A stretch of 14,348 nucleotides of DNA from Deltaproteobacteria bacterium (GTDB taxonomy: Bacteria > Desulfobacterota > DSM-4660 > Desulfatiglandales > Desulfatiglandaceae). The DNA lies in the NCBI GenBank assembly GCA_019307165.1, contig JAFDKD010000021.1:1-14348 (forward strand), given 5' to 3'. The notes beneath the pieces were generated by a model. That model worked only from the letters and a program-made list of their open reading frames with translations. It had not been told where the DNA came from and did no database searches. How positions within the stretch are numbered: the stretch's first letter is position 1; every line of letters starts with the position of its first letter. The position numbers were made by a program, and so were the translations under genes. This document shows, piece after piece, positions 7,484 through 14,206 of this stretch.

Positions 7484-8617
7484 CTACGCCAGGATTTCCA
7501 GAAATGCTTCCACCCTGGTCCTGATGGATTCCAGATGACTCAAGGAGTAATCATCGTCGATCAGAAGCATGGGGATGTCGTTTTCGCTGAGGTAATCTCT
7601 CATGTCCGGATAATCCAGCTTGAAAGGGTCGCAAAAAGAGAGGGTATAGCCGATGACCCCTTGCACGTCGTATTCCCGTACCAGATCCAGCACATAGTCG
7701 AAACGGTGAATGTCGGGGCCTCGATCGGTTCGGGGGCATCTGAATTGCTCAAAATAGCCTTTCGTCAGCCCTTCCATGAGGCCATGGGATGTATCGATAG
7801 TTCGAAGATAGCTTTTTGTGCCGATGCAGGTGTCGTCGGAAACGATCCACGAACCGCAGCCTTCAATCAGTTCGAAGAGTCCGGCATCATCGATGATGCA
7901 TCCCCAGAACAATATCCTCGGCAGCTTTTGGTTGCCGCGGGGACGGTCTTTGACTTCAGCCAGTATCTCTTTTAAAAGCGCGTTGAACTCCTCGGGCGGG
8001 ATCGCCATTCCAACGATCAGGGTCTTGAACATGTCGGATCCGCTCAGACGGGGAGGCTGTTCCTTGCGAAGATCATATAATTCCCGAACCATGGCCCTGT
8101 TTTCGTTATAGAGCGAAATGGCATTTTGGAGGGCTTCATCCGTAATCTCAACGCCCCCGTATGTTTCAAGGCTTTCCTTGAAGAATTGGAGTTCTCTCTT
8201 GAAAAAGTCCAGCGACCAGGGCGTGACTTTGTGGGGAACATTGAGGCAGTAGTTGTATTCCGCGCTCTTGTAATAGTTCCAGATGCCATACAGCCTTTGC
8301 GCCGTATCGCAGCTGTGGGGAATAATCCTGCCGTCCAGGAAATCGAGATTCCCCTTTAAATCCTGCTCAAAACAGTTTCTGATATAAGGGCAGCCCAGCG
8401 GTTCCACATAATTATGGGCCTGCACGATCTCGTCACCCATCCGCCCCATAATCCGATAGGGGACCATCCCCGCCGCGGTGATGAGTTCCGGGGGCGCGAA
8501 ATAACAGAGGTATCCGATGATTTTTTTGCCCTGTTTGCCATATTCTTTTACGAGATAGGCTTTGTCATTGTAAAGGTCGTTCAGTTTTTCAAAACTGTGA
8601 CCGGCGCTGTTTCCCAT
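7484..8617 (-). CDS. 2-hydroxyacyl-CoA dehydratase small (HgdB/FldC-like) subunit
   Basis: A 377-residue D-component protein, matching the ~379 residues of HgdB-type subunits. The family marks are IGYLCYFAPPELITAAGMVPYR (34-55, written here as one signature), with Cys38; LGCPYIRNCFEQDL (75-88); IIPHSCDTAQR (98-108); SFCDPFKLDYP (327-337), with Cys329; and the C-terminal IDDDYSLSHLESIRTRVEAF. Cys38, one of Cys76/82/103 and Cys329 are the probable [4Fe-4S] ligands. With the 8922-10253 product it should form the heterodimer that eliminates water from a 2-hydroxyacyl-CoA through a ketyl radical after electron injection by the activator. ATG 8617 follows AGAAGGAG; the in-frame TTG at 8638 has no comparable site. 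The gene is 62 bases from the activator and 304 bases from the large-subunit stop, with repeat R3 between. A related aryl-CoA or dienoyl-CoA reductase is the alternative. Confidence 0.9.
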   Translation of the reverse strand: MGNSAGHSFEKLNDLYNDKAYLVKEYGKQGKKIIGYLCYFAPPELITAAGMVPYRIMGRMGDEIVQAHNYVEPLGCPYIRNCFEQDLKGNLDFLDGRIIPHSCDTAQRLYGIWNYYKSAEYNYCLNVPHKVTPWSLDFFKRELQFFKESLETYGGVEITDEALQNAISLYNENRAMVRELYDLRKEQPPRLSGSDMFKTLIVGMAIPPEEFNALLKEILAEVKDRPRGNQKLPRILFWGCIIDDAGLFELIEGCGSWIVSDDTCIGTKSYLRTIDTSHGLMEGLTKGYFEQFRCPRTDRGPDIHRFDYVLDLVREYDVQGVIGYTLSFCDPFKLDYPDMRDYLSENDIPMLLIDDDYSLSHLESIRTRVEAFLEILA

Positions 8618-8637
8618 CCTGAAACTCCTTCTGGTCA

Positions 8638-8920
8638 ATTTGTTCCATTTGCAGAACCTGGTCAGCCCGTCGCAGCTGCCCTTTAGCGAAGTCGGGTCCT
8701 TTGGGCTAGGTCCGAGTGATTTGGCAATGCCATCCCGGAAATGCGGACCATGAAGCGAGCTAAAGTGATGGAGGAGCTTCGCTCATCCATCGTATTGATT
8801 GTCAAAAATTTCCTTAACTTTAGTCACTTTAGATCACTTTAGTCACTTGCAGGACTTGGTTGTTGCAAGGCCCCCTATGGGGGCGGCCTAAAAGCCGAGT
8901 TCTATGGACCCGGCTTCTTT
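8638..8920. repeat. Intergenic repeat copy R3 (long form); fills the 304-base gap 8618-8921
   Basis: This takes up nearly all of the gap between the two dehydratase subunit genes and holds no credible ORF. It matches R2 from the TTGTTCCATTTGC opening to the AAGGCCCCCTATGGGGG block. Its end, AAGCCGAGTTCTATGGACCCGGCTT (8892-8916), is the same kind of hairpin as in R1 and R4. The stem-loop GATGGAGGAGC-TTC-GCTCATCCATC lies at 8767-8791. Three tandem units of about nine bases (TAGTCACTT type) lie at 8821-8848, against two in R2. The large-subunit stop codon (8922-8924) falls two bases past the repeat. Confidence 0.8.
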
Positions 8921-8921
8921 A

Positions 8922-10253
8922 CTAATCGAGCTTCCCGTATTTCAGTTGAGCAATGGTCTCTATAAACGGTTCCATCTGGGCCTTTACTTTTGAATCGGAC
9001 CACGTTCGCACATCCGTCATATCGCTTTCGAAGATCAGGGCGGGGATGCCCTCATTTTCCAGAAGCGTCCGATAATGGACCTGTCCCCAGCTCCACGGCT
9101 TGCAAGAGCGGGTCCTGTGAAGGATGACGCCGTCAACATCGTATTCGTCGATCAGCCGGAGCAGCAGCCTGCTTCCGATTCCCTGTTGAAGCCCCGGGCT
9201 GCAGGTTTCCGGCATGGCCTCCGCACCGGTTCTGTGATGCCAGCACGTGTTCTGCCAGATGCGTTCGGCCAATCCCTCCAAAGGATCGTCAAGGTCAATA
9301 TCCACGGGCGGCCCGATATAGTAAGCCCCTTCAAAGACCGTAATGGCGCCCGAGGCCTCCAGGTAATTGAAAAAGCCGAGACTATGCCACGGCGGAAGGC
9401 CATAGAAGGCGAGGCGGTATTTCTCGTCTTTCAGGACGCCGACGCCCCTGTCAACGCGGTCCTTGACTTCGTCATATACCTTTTCGAAAAACGTCAGAGC
9501 TTCTTCTTTCCCCAGCATGAACAACTGGGGGATGATACACGAGAAATAATCCGTCGATCCCATGGGGCAGGGTTTGGCCTTCCGCAACGCGTAAACCTTT
9601 CGCCAGCATTCAATTGATTTCTGGGAAATGGACATGATTTCGCGGAATCGATCGACGTCGAATTTCCTGTTGGTGTGTTTTTCGAGAAAGGCTACCTGGG
9701 ACTTCAGGTCGGCCCGCAAATGCTGCATGTGGTGGTCGATCATTCTCGGATCGTCAATATCCCTGTCGATCGGGGGGCTCATGGGATCCGAATTGAACAC
9801 GGGAATATGGAAGTAGCGGGTGCCTATGGTCTGAAACCACTTGAATCGCGGATCGCAAAGATACCCGGAGCCGAGCAGCATCGAGGCATTTGCCATCCCC
9901 CCCTGGGGCGGCGATTCCGGAGGCTCCATCCCCAAATCGCAGTAGCGCTTGCAATATCCCAGGGTGTTTGTCGCGTAGGAGCAGAGTTCGCTCGTATATC
10001 CCTCGGACTCCGCCTCGGCGATAAAACGGGGGGCAACGGAACGGGCCGCACACAGGGCCCCGAAGTTTTCCGGCCACTCGGGTGTGAGATCAAAGGCTTC
10101 CAGCAATTCCGTGGGCACGCCTTGCATGCACCAGGCCACTTTTCGTTTTTCAAGGTTCTCTCTGGTGTAAAACGACGGCAGGAGCTTTTTGGAATTTTTT
10201 ACGCTCTCCAGGGACCTGACGGCTCTCGCCATCTCGCTTGCGGCATGACTCAT
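8922..10253 (-). CDS. 2-hydroxyacyl-CoA dehydratase large (HgdA/FldB-like) subunit
   Basis: A 443-residue D-component protein, somewhat shorter than HgdA (about 477) and close to the larger catalytic subunit of ATP-dependent aryl-CoA reductases. VAWCMQGVPTELLEAF (39-54, Cys42) is the N-terminal cluster motif, ELCSYATNTLGYCKRYCDLG (89-108) holds Cys91, Cys101 and Cys105, and ILHRTRSCKPWSWGQ (377-391) holds Cys384. In the crystallised homologue HadBC each subunit binds one cluster with three Cys at comparable places. The C-terminus IPALIFESDMTDVRTWSD is the usual end of the fold. It would bind the acyl-CoA with the small subunit. The ATG follows GAGGGA about nine bases upstream, and the gene lies 58 bases after the regulator stop, making it the first structural gene of the operon. 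The exact substrate, and dehydration versus reduction, cannot be decided from sequence. Confidence 0.9.
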   Translation of the reverse strand: MSHAASEMARAVRSLESVKNSKKLLPSFYTRENLEKRKVAWCMQGVPTELLEAFDLTPEWPENFGALCAARSVAPRFIAEAESEGYTSELCSYATNTLGYCKRYCDLGMEPPESPPQGGMANASMLLGSGYLCDPRFKWFQTIGTRYFHIPVFNSDPMSPPIDRDIDDPRMIDHHMQHLRADLKSQVAFLEKHTNRKFDVDRFREIMSISQKSIECWRKVYALRKAKPCPMGSTDYFSCIIPQLFMLGKEEALTFFEKVYDEVKDRVDRGVGVLKDEKYRLAFYGLPPWHSLGFFNYLEASGAITVFEGAYYIGPPVDIDLDDPLEGLAERIWQNTCWHHRTGAEAMPETCSPGLQQGIGSRLLLRLIDEYDVDGVILHRTRSCKPWSWGQVHYRTLLENEGIPALIFESDMTDVRTWSDSKVKAQMEPFIETIAQLKYGKLD

Positions 10254-10279
10254 GGTTCGGTTCCCTCGAAAATCTCATT

Positions 10280-10312
10280 GCCTATTTAGGCGTGATCGTC
10301 AAAAAAATTGAC
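10280..10312 (-). other. Two small stem-loops between the regulator and dehydratase genes
   Basis: GCCTAAATAGGC (10280-10291) is a perfect 12-base palindrome, and GTCAATTTTTTTGAC (10298-10312) is a 5-bp stem with an all-T loop at the regulator stop codon. Neither has the G/C-rich stem plus T tail of an intrinsic terminator, so read-through into the dehydratase gene is expected. The palindrome could be a small operator or a processing site; the evidence is weak. Confidence 0.25.
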
Positions 10313-11022
10313 TATGCGTCCTGCTCGCTCACTCGAAGGAGTTCCTCTGCACTCCATGTCAAATGATCCACAATGGCCATGGTGAGTCGCTCCCGGTCTC
10401 CGGCAATGAAGGCATCAAAAATTTCCCGGTGCTGATCCATGACAATCCTGCTGGCTCCGGGTCTCTTGAACAGGGTCGAACGATAAAGGAAGGTGGCTTT
10501 TTCGAAGAGGTTCAGGACCGTATACAAAATGTGGATATACATGCCGTTGTGGCTGCTCTCCGCCAGTCTCAAGTGAAACTGCACGTCTTCCTTATGGCCG
10601 ATTTCCTTGTCGCGATGGCTTCTCTCAAGGTCCAACAGGGCCTGTCGGATGTTTTGGGTGTCTTCTTCGTTAGCCCTTTCAATGGCCAGAACGCCCATTC
10701 CCGTTTCAAGAATCTTGCGCACTTCATTCAACTCAAAAATCTTACCCTTATCCTCATCAAGCACCTTTTCTATGGGCTCGATAATGGCCGTCGGCGTAAT
10801 GGAATTGACATAAACGCCGGAACTTGTGGCGGTTACAAAACCCTCGGCCTTGAGGGCGGACAGGGCCTCTCTGAGAACGGGCCTGCTCACGTTCAACAGT
10901 TTACACATTTGACGCTCTGTGCCGATACAGGAGCCTGGCGACATATTTTGGCCGATAATGACATTCTTAATTTCTTTAATCACCATATCGGCTAAACTAA
11001 CTTTTGTAACTGGTTTAAGCAA
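10312..11022 (-). CDS. GntR-family transcriptional regulator, FCD (FadR/VanR-like) subfamily
   Basis: The winged helix-turn-helix domain comes first: SLADMVIKEIKNVIIG, then TERQMCKLLNVSRPVLREAL and the wing SALKAEGFV. The all-helical FCD effector domain follows. EDVQFHLRLAESSHN supplies the Asp and His, and DQHREIF and IVDHL supply the further His residues of the usual metal-assisted ligand pocket. It probably senses an organic acid or acyl-CoA of this pathway and controls both divergent operons. The start is uncertain. An in-frame TTG at 11085 is part of a perfect TTGACA hexamer, which argues against it. The TTG at 11022 gives MLKPVTKVSLADM, resembling family N-termini; the first ATG is at 10986. 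None has a good ribosome site. It is the first gene of the minus-strand operon. Confidence 0.88.
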   Translation of the reverse strand: MLKPVTKVSLADMVIKEIKNVIIGQNMSPGSCIGTERQMCKLLNVSRPVLREALSALKAEGFVTATSSGVYVNSITPTAIIEPIEKVLDEDKGKIFELNEVRKILETGMGVLAIERANEEDTQNIRQALLDLERSHRDKEIGHKEDVQFHLRLAESSHNGMYIHILYTVLNLFEKATFLYRSTLFKRPGASRIVMDQHREIFDAFIAGDRERLTMAIVDHLTWSAEELLRVSEQDA

Positions 11023-11056
11023 AATAAGCCTATGTTTGAATTGATAAAGTTTATAA

Positions 11057-11085
11057 AGGCTACGGAAATTCGAACTGGTTGTCAA
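11057..11085 (-). promoter_or_regulatory. Candidate promoter of the minus-strand operon
   Basis: A perfect TTGACA (-35, 11085-11080) is followed after 17 bases by TAGCCT (-10, 11062-11057), which keeps only the T, A and final T of the consensus. Transcription would start near 11050, leaving a short leader before the TTG at 11022 or the ATG at 10986. A second possible -10, CATACAACTATT at about 11090-11101, could use a -35 overlapping the operator-like site at 11119. Confidence 0.45.
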
Positions 11086-11118
11086 TAAAAATAGTTGTAT
11101 GAATGGTATTTTTGTTAG

Positions 11119-11129
11119 TGGTCAGGCCA
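11119..11129. promoter_or_regulatory. Operator-like site for the FCD regulator (TGG-N5-CCA)
   Basis: TGGTCAGGCCA is an 11-base near-palindrome with one asymmetric pair. It differs by one base from the FadR-type core TGGTCNGACCA and fits the general TGG-N5-CCA pattern bound by several FCD regulators. It lies between the divergent genes, about 34 bases upstream of the regulator -35. Assignment to the adjacent regulator is inference from position and pattern. Confidence 0.45.
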
Positions 11130-11218
11130 CCATTGTGCTGTTATGGCGCCCTGGGGATTACCTGATCGGGAGCGTGATTCCGGACATCAGCCTCAATCTC
11201 AACTCCTTTGTACTTTAA

Positions 11219-11270
11219 TTCCCCTATGGGGGCGGCCTCAAAGCCGGGTCCTATGGGCCCGGATCTTTAC
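11219..11270. repeat. Intergenic repeat copy R4 (terminal part only)
   Basis: This contains only the right-hand end of the family: CCCCTATGGGGG, then GGCCTCAAAG, then the hairpin CCGGGTCCTATGGGCCCGG, then ATCTTTA. Its end is identical to R1 from CCGGGTCC through ATCTTTA, and its CCCCTATGGGGG block matches R3. It sits in the divergent control region, immediately upstream of the promoter for the right-hand operon, and is not next to any minus-strand stop codon, unlike R1-R3. Confidence 0.7.
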
Positions 11271-11279
11271 AAGTTGGGC

Positions 11280-11308
11280 TTGTAGAAATTCGGGGCACTG
11301 GATATCAT
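11280..11308 (+). promoter_or_regulatory. Candidate promoter of the plus-strand operon
   Basis: TTGTAG (11280-11285) and TATCAT (11303-11308, five of six consensus bases) are separated by exactly 17 bases. Transcription would start near 11315, just before the GGAGG ribosome site at 11326-11330. The -10 box overlaps the ATG at 11307, which therefore cannot be the start of the MBL gene if this promoter is used. Confidence 0.5.
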
Positions 11309-11339
11309 GGTTCAATTCGGAATGCGGAGGATATATGAT

Positions 11340-12110
11340 ATGGGCGTGAAGGAATTTTACATACTGCCGGGTGGGTTCCTCACACTTGATCGGTCCATTT
11401 TTTTGACCGGTACGGATATGGGCAAAAAGGTCAAGGCGCCGGTTTATTCGGTTCTTTTCATGCACGACCAAGGGCCCATTCTCCTGGATGTCGGTTTGAA
11501 TCCCGCCGGATTGAAGGATCCGGAAGGAGCGTGGGGGCCACGCGCTAAAGTGATCAAACCCGAATTCACGGAATCGGACGACATTCGCAACCGACTGAAA
11601 CAAATAGGCCTGCCGGTGTCGGATATTAAAAAGGTGATCATAACTCACCTGCACTGGGACCATAGCGGTGGGTTGAGGTTTTTCACGCATTGCCCCATCA
11701 TTCTACAGCAGGCGGAACTGAGATTTGCGTTCTATCCCGACAGAAATGTCTGCGCCCAGTATATGCGCAACCATTTTGATTATCCGCTTGATTTCCAGAC
11801 GGTAGAAGGTGATCGGATGCTTGTGCCGGGGATTTCCGTGGTTAAAACACCGGGTCACACTCCTGGGCATCAGTCCGTTATCGCCAGGCTTGACAGTGGG
11901 TCTTTTTTCATTTTTCCGGGAGATGCGCTCCCCTTAATGGAAAATATTACACTGGGAATTCCCGCCGGCAATAACTGGAACAACGAGCAGGCCATGGACA
12001 GTATATATCGCCTGTCCCATTTTGCAGAGATCCTACCGGGTGAGATTATTTCCAGCCACGACATATCCATCTGGGAAACGCTGAAGAAATCTCCGGACGC
12101 ATACAGGTGA
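11340..12110 (+). CDS. MBL-fold metallohydrolase (AHL-lactonase-like), complete metal site
   Basis: A 256-residue metallo-beta-lactamase-fold hydrolase with every dinuclear-site ligand in place: H103-L-H105-W-D107-H108, His173 in PGHTPGH, the bridging Asp195 in FPGDALP, and His240 in ISSHD. The N-terminus (YILPGGFLTLDRSIFLTG) resembles AHL-lactonase-like proteins, many of which act on other lactones or esters. Quorum quenching should not be assumed; in this setting a lactone, thioester or ring-opening substrate of the pathway is more likely. I start the gene at ATG 11340, which follows GGAGG with a nine-base spacer; the in-frame ATG at 11307 has no ribosome site and overlaps a promoter -10 box. 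It is the first gene of the right-hand operon. The paralogous-fold protein at 1901-2632 differs clearly at the metal site. Confidence 0.9.
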   Translation: MGVKEFYILPGGFLTLDRSIFLTGTDMGKKVKAPVYSVLFMHDQGPILLDVGLNPAGLKDPEGAWGPRAKVIKPEFTESDDIRNRLKQIGLPVSDIKKVIITHLHWDHSGGLRFFTHCPIILQQAELRFAFYPDRNVCAQYMRNHFDYPLDFQTVEGDRMLVPGISVVKTPGHTPGHQSVIARLDSGSFFIFPGDALPLMENITLGIPAGNNWNNEQAMDSIYRLSHFAEILPGEIISSHDISIWETLKKSPDAYR

Positions 12111-12147
12111 ATTCTGGTGGGGTTTCGGCATAAGGAGGATTATTTGT

Positions 12148-13365
12148 ATGAGCGGACCGCTGAAGGGAATCAACGTCCTGAGTTTCGGTAGGGTGCTTGC
12201 GGGTCCTTATACGGCCATGCTGCTGGCCGACCTGGGTGCGGACGTTATTAAAATAGAGACGGGAAAAGACGGAGATATGGCGCGGCATAACGGGCCGTTT
12301 ATCAATGATCTGAGTTCGTATTTTTTGAGCGTCAACAGAGGCAAAAAGAGCTTTTCGCTTAATATCAGACATGAAAAGGGCGTAGACATATTAAAGAGAC
12401 TTATACGGGGGATGGACATCCTCATCGAGAATTTTCGGCCCGGCGTGATGAAGAAAATGGGGTTGGACTATGAGGACGCCAAAGAACTGAATCCCCGTTT
12501 GATCTATGTCTCCGTTTCCGGGTTCGGGCAGAGCGGCCCCTACAGCAGCAAGACCGCTTTCGATATGGTCGCCCAGGGCATGGGAGGTACGGTCAGCATA
12601 ACGGGCGAACCCGGAAGACCACCCGTGCGCGTCGGTTACTCGATCGGCGACATGGGGGCAGCCCTTTTCGCCGTCACTGCTACACTGGCCGCCCTTTATG
12701 AGCGGACGGGAAGCGGCATCGGGCAACACATCGACGTGGCAATGATGGACAGTCAGGTGGCCCTGTGCGAAAACGCGTGCGCCCGATACATGGCCACCGG
12801 GCAAATTCCGAAACCGATCGGCGCCAGGCACCCCCTGGTGACGCCTTTTCAGGTCTTTCCGACCAAAACGGACGACATGGTCGTTGTCGCGTTTACGGAC
12901 GAACAGTGGGGAAAAATGTGTGAAGCCGTTGGTCGGAAGGACCTTGCAAACGATGTCAGATACCATAGCATGCGCGCAAGAAACGAAAATCATGCGGAAT
13001 TGGAATCGACCCTTTCAGAGGTGTTTCGGACTCTACCCAGGGACGAGTGGCTTTCCCGTTTTGAAGAATTCGATGTGATCGGCGGGCCCGTGAACAATAT
13101 CGAACAGGTTGTGAACGATCCGCATGTGAAAGCCAGAGACATGGTCTTGGAGGTGGCACACGATCGCCTTGGAAAACTGAAGGTCGTGGGAACGCCGATG
13201 AAATTTTCGCGAACGCCTTGCGAGATCACGAATGCATCTCCCGACCTGGGAAGACACACCGAGGAGATCCTGGCTGAAAAACTCGGCATGTCTCAAGACG
13301 AGATCGGTGAACTCAGGGAAGAAGGCATTATCAATAGCCGTCAGCCTGGTTCAAAAGGAGGTTGA
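12148..13365 (+). CDS. Family III CoA-transferase (CaiB/BaiF, formyl-CoA transferase-like)
   Basis: A 405-residue family III CoA-transferase, a standard length. The N-terminal signature is LKGINVLSFGRVLAGPYTAM (5-24) and ADLGADVIKIE (27-37), followed by SVNRGKKSFSLN (61-72) and ENFRPGVMKKMGLDYED (94-110). Asp168 in YSIGDMGAALFAV aligns with the catalytic Asp that forms the aspartyl-CoA anhydride in this family. It would move CoA between acids without ATP, possibly exchanging a product enoyl-CoA for an incoming hydroxy acid, as FldA and HadA do in amino acid fermentation. That pairing with the 2-hydroxyacyl-CoA dehydratase is inference. The ATG follows AAGGAGG with a nine-base spacer, 37 bases after the MBL stop. 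An alpha-methylacyl-CoA racemase role is less likely but cannot be excluded. Confidence 0.92.
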   Translation: MSGPLKGINVLSFGRVLAGPYTAMLLADLGADVIKIETGKDGDMARHNGPFINDLSSYFLSVNRGKKSFSLNIRHEKGVDILKRLIRGMDILIENFRPGVMKKMGLDYEDAKELNPRLIYVSVSGFGQSGPYSSKTAFDMVAQGMGGTVSITGEPGRPPVRVGYSIGDMGAALFAVTATLAALYERTGSGIGQHIDVAMMDSQVALCENACARYMATGQIPKPIGARHPLVTPFQVFPTKTDDMVVVAFTDEQWGKMCEAVGRKDLANDVRYHSMRARNENHAELESTLSEVFRTLPRDEWLSRFEEFDVIGGPVNNIEQVVNDPHVKARDMVLEVAHDRLGKLKVVGTPMKFSRTPCEITNASPDLGRHTEEILAEKLGMSQDEIGELREEGIINSRQPGSKGG

Positions 13366-13370
13366 AAGAC

Positions 13371-14012
13371 ATGTCCAAACCGGGATTCTGGCAGGAGCAT
13401 GCGACTCGACTGGCCGAGCGCCAATGGGATACGGAGGGCATTCGGGCCAGGCTGAACACCCTCAGGCAGAACGGATTTGCAGTCCAACGGCCGGACCTCG
13501 AAGCGATGCAAAACAATAGGGCCGAAGTTCTGGACCGGGTGCAGCTTCGCGGTGAAGAGTATGAATACCTGACCCACAGCTGTGCCAAGGGTTCGGCCCT
13601 TGCCCTGATGGAAGCCTTCGGGCTGGGCAATTGGGAGATCGTCCGATCCATGTCGCCTTTCCCGGGCTTCGGCATGACCGGCGGCATCTGCGGCGGGGTG
13701 ACCGGCGGCCTGATCGCCCTGGGCCTTTTTTTCGGCAGCGACGACCCGGAGGATTTCAGGGGCACCGAACGCACCATGACGGCTGCAAGGACGTTCATCG
13801 CCCTTTTCAAGGAGGAATTGGGCTCCATCATGTGCCCGGACCTTCACGAGGACGTGGTTTTCGGAAAATATATGGACCCCCGCGCCGGCAGGGAGAATTT
13901 TGCCGAATTTCAGGAAGCGCGGGGATTTGAAAAATGCGCCATGCCCCCCGGCGTGGGCGCGCGCCTGGCCGCCGACATCATCCTGGCCGGCAACGACAGG
14001 GGAGGGCCCTGA
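13371..14012 (+). CDS. C_GCAxxG_C_C family redox protein, variant missing one Cys
   Basis: A 213-residue protein of the C_GCAxxG_C_C family, whose biochemical role is not established but is thought to be redox-linked. The motif region runs from SCAKGSALALMEAFGL (70-85) through GFGMTGGICGGVTGG (99-113) to MCPDLHED (154-161). Cys71, Cys107 and Cys155 are present with an extra Cys189, but the GCA element reads GSA (Ser75), so one family-naming Cys is absent. The Gly-rich hydrophobic stretch 104-122 could be membrane-associated or a buried helix; there is no signal peptide. The ATG follows AAAGGAGG and lies five bases after the CoA-transferase stop, so the two are co-transcribed. Such genes often accompany anaerobic redox clusters, and this one may handle electrons for the same pathway, which is inference. 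Confidence 0.82.
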   Translation: MSKPGFWQEHATRLAERQWDTEGIRARLNTLRQNGFAVQRPDLEAMQNNRAEVLDRVQLRGEEYEYLTHSCAKGSALALMEAFGLGNWEIVRSMSPFPGFGMTGGICGGVTGGLIALGLFFGSDDPEDFRGTERTMTAARTFIALFKEELGSIMCPDLHEDVVFGKYMDPRAGRENFAEFQEARGFEKCAMPPGVGARLAADIILAGNDRGGP

Positions 14013-14100
14013 TAGGTTGTACCGATCCGGGGAGGAATGAATCAAGTGTAGCAGCTGGTTTAACGTTATCAGATTATGGGACGGCTCAAACATAGGATAT

Positions 14101-14164
14101 GGGTTTGAAGGTAACCGGAACGGAGGTTCAAATAATTCTGATATCACGGTTCAAACCCTTTTTT
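14101..14164 (+). terminator. Terminator-like structure after the plus-strand operon
   Basis: GGGTTTGAA (14101-14109) is perfectly complementary to TTCAAACCC (14150-14158), which is followed directly by six T (14159-14164). The 40-base loop is long for an intrinsic terminator but contains smaller stems such as AACC/GGTT. A further CTCAAAC just upstream (about 14085) could pair with the left arm instead. It lies about 90 bases past the last stop codon, in a 336-base non-coding end that otherwise holds only the REP-type element. Confidence 0.45.
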
Positions 14165-14206
14165 CCGTCATCCGCCGCTAAAACGGGATCTTCGACCCGC
14201 GCCCCC

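Noticed and set aside
8821..8848. Tandem TAGTCACTT units as a CRISPR array
   Set aside because: The units are only about nine bases long with no spacers and lie inside a dispersed repeat.
11023..11085. TTG at 11085 as the start of the GntR regulator
   Set aside because: The TTG belongs to a perfect TTGACA hexamer, and the extra N-terminal residues are unlike the family.
11307..11339. Upstream ATG for the right-hand MBL gene
   Set aside because: It has no ribosome site and overlaps a TATCAT -10 box; ATG 11340 has GGAGG at the right distance.
13341..14147. Minus-strand open frame of 268 codons
   Set aside because: It lies opposite the C_GCAxxG_C_C gene, whose motifs and ribosome site are clear.
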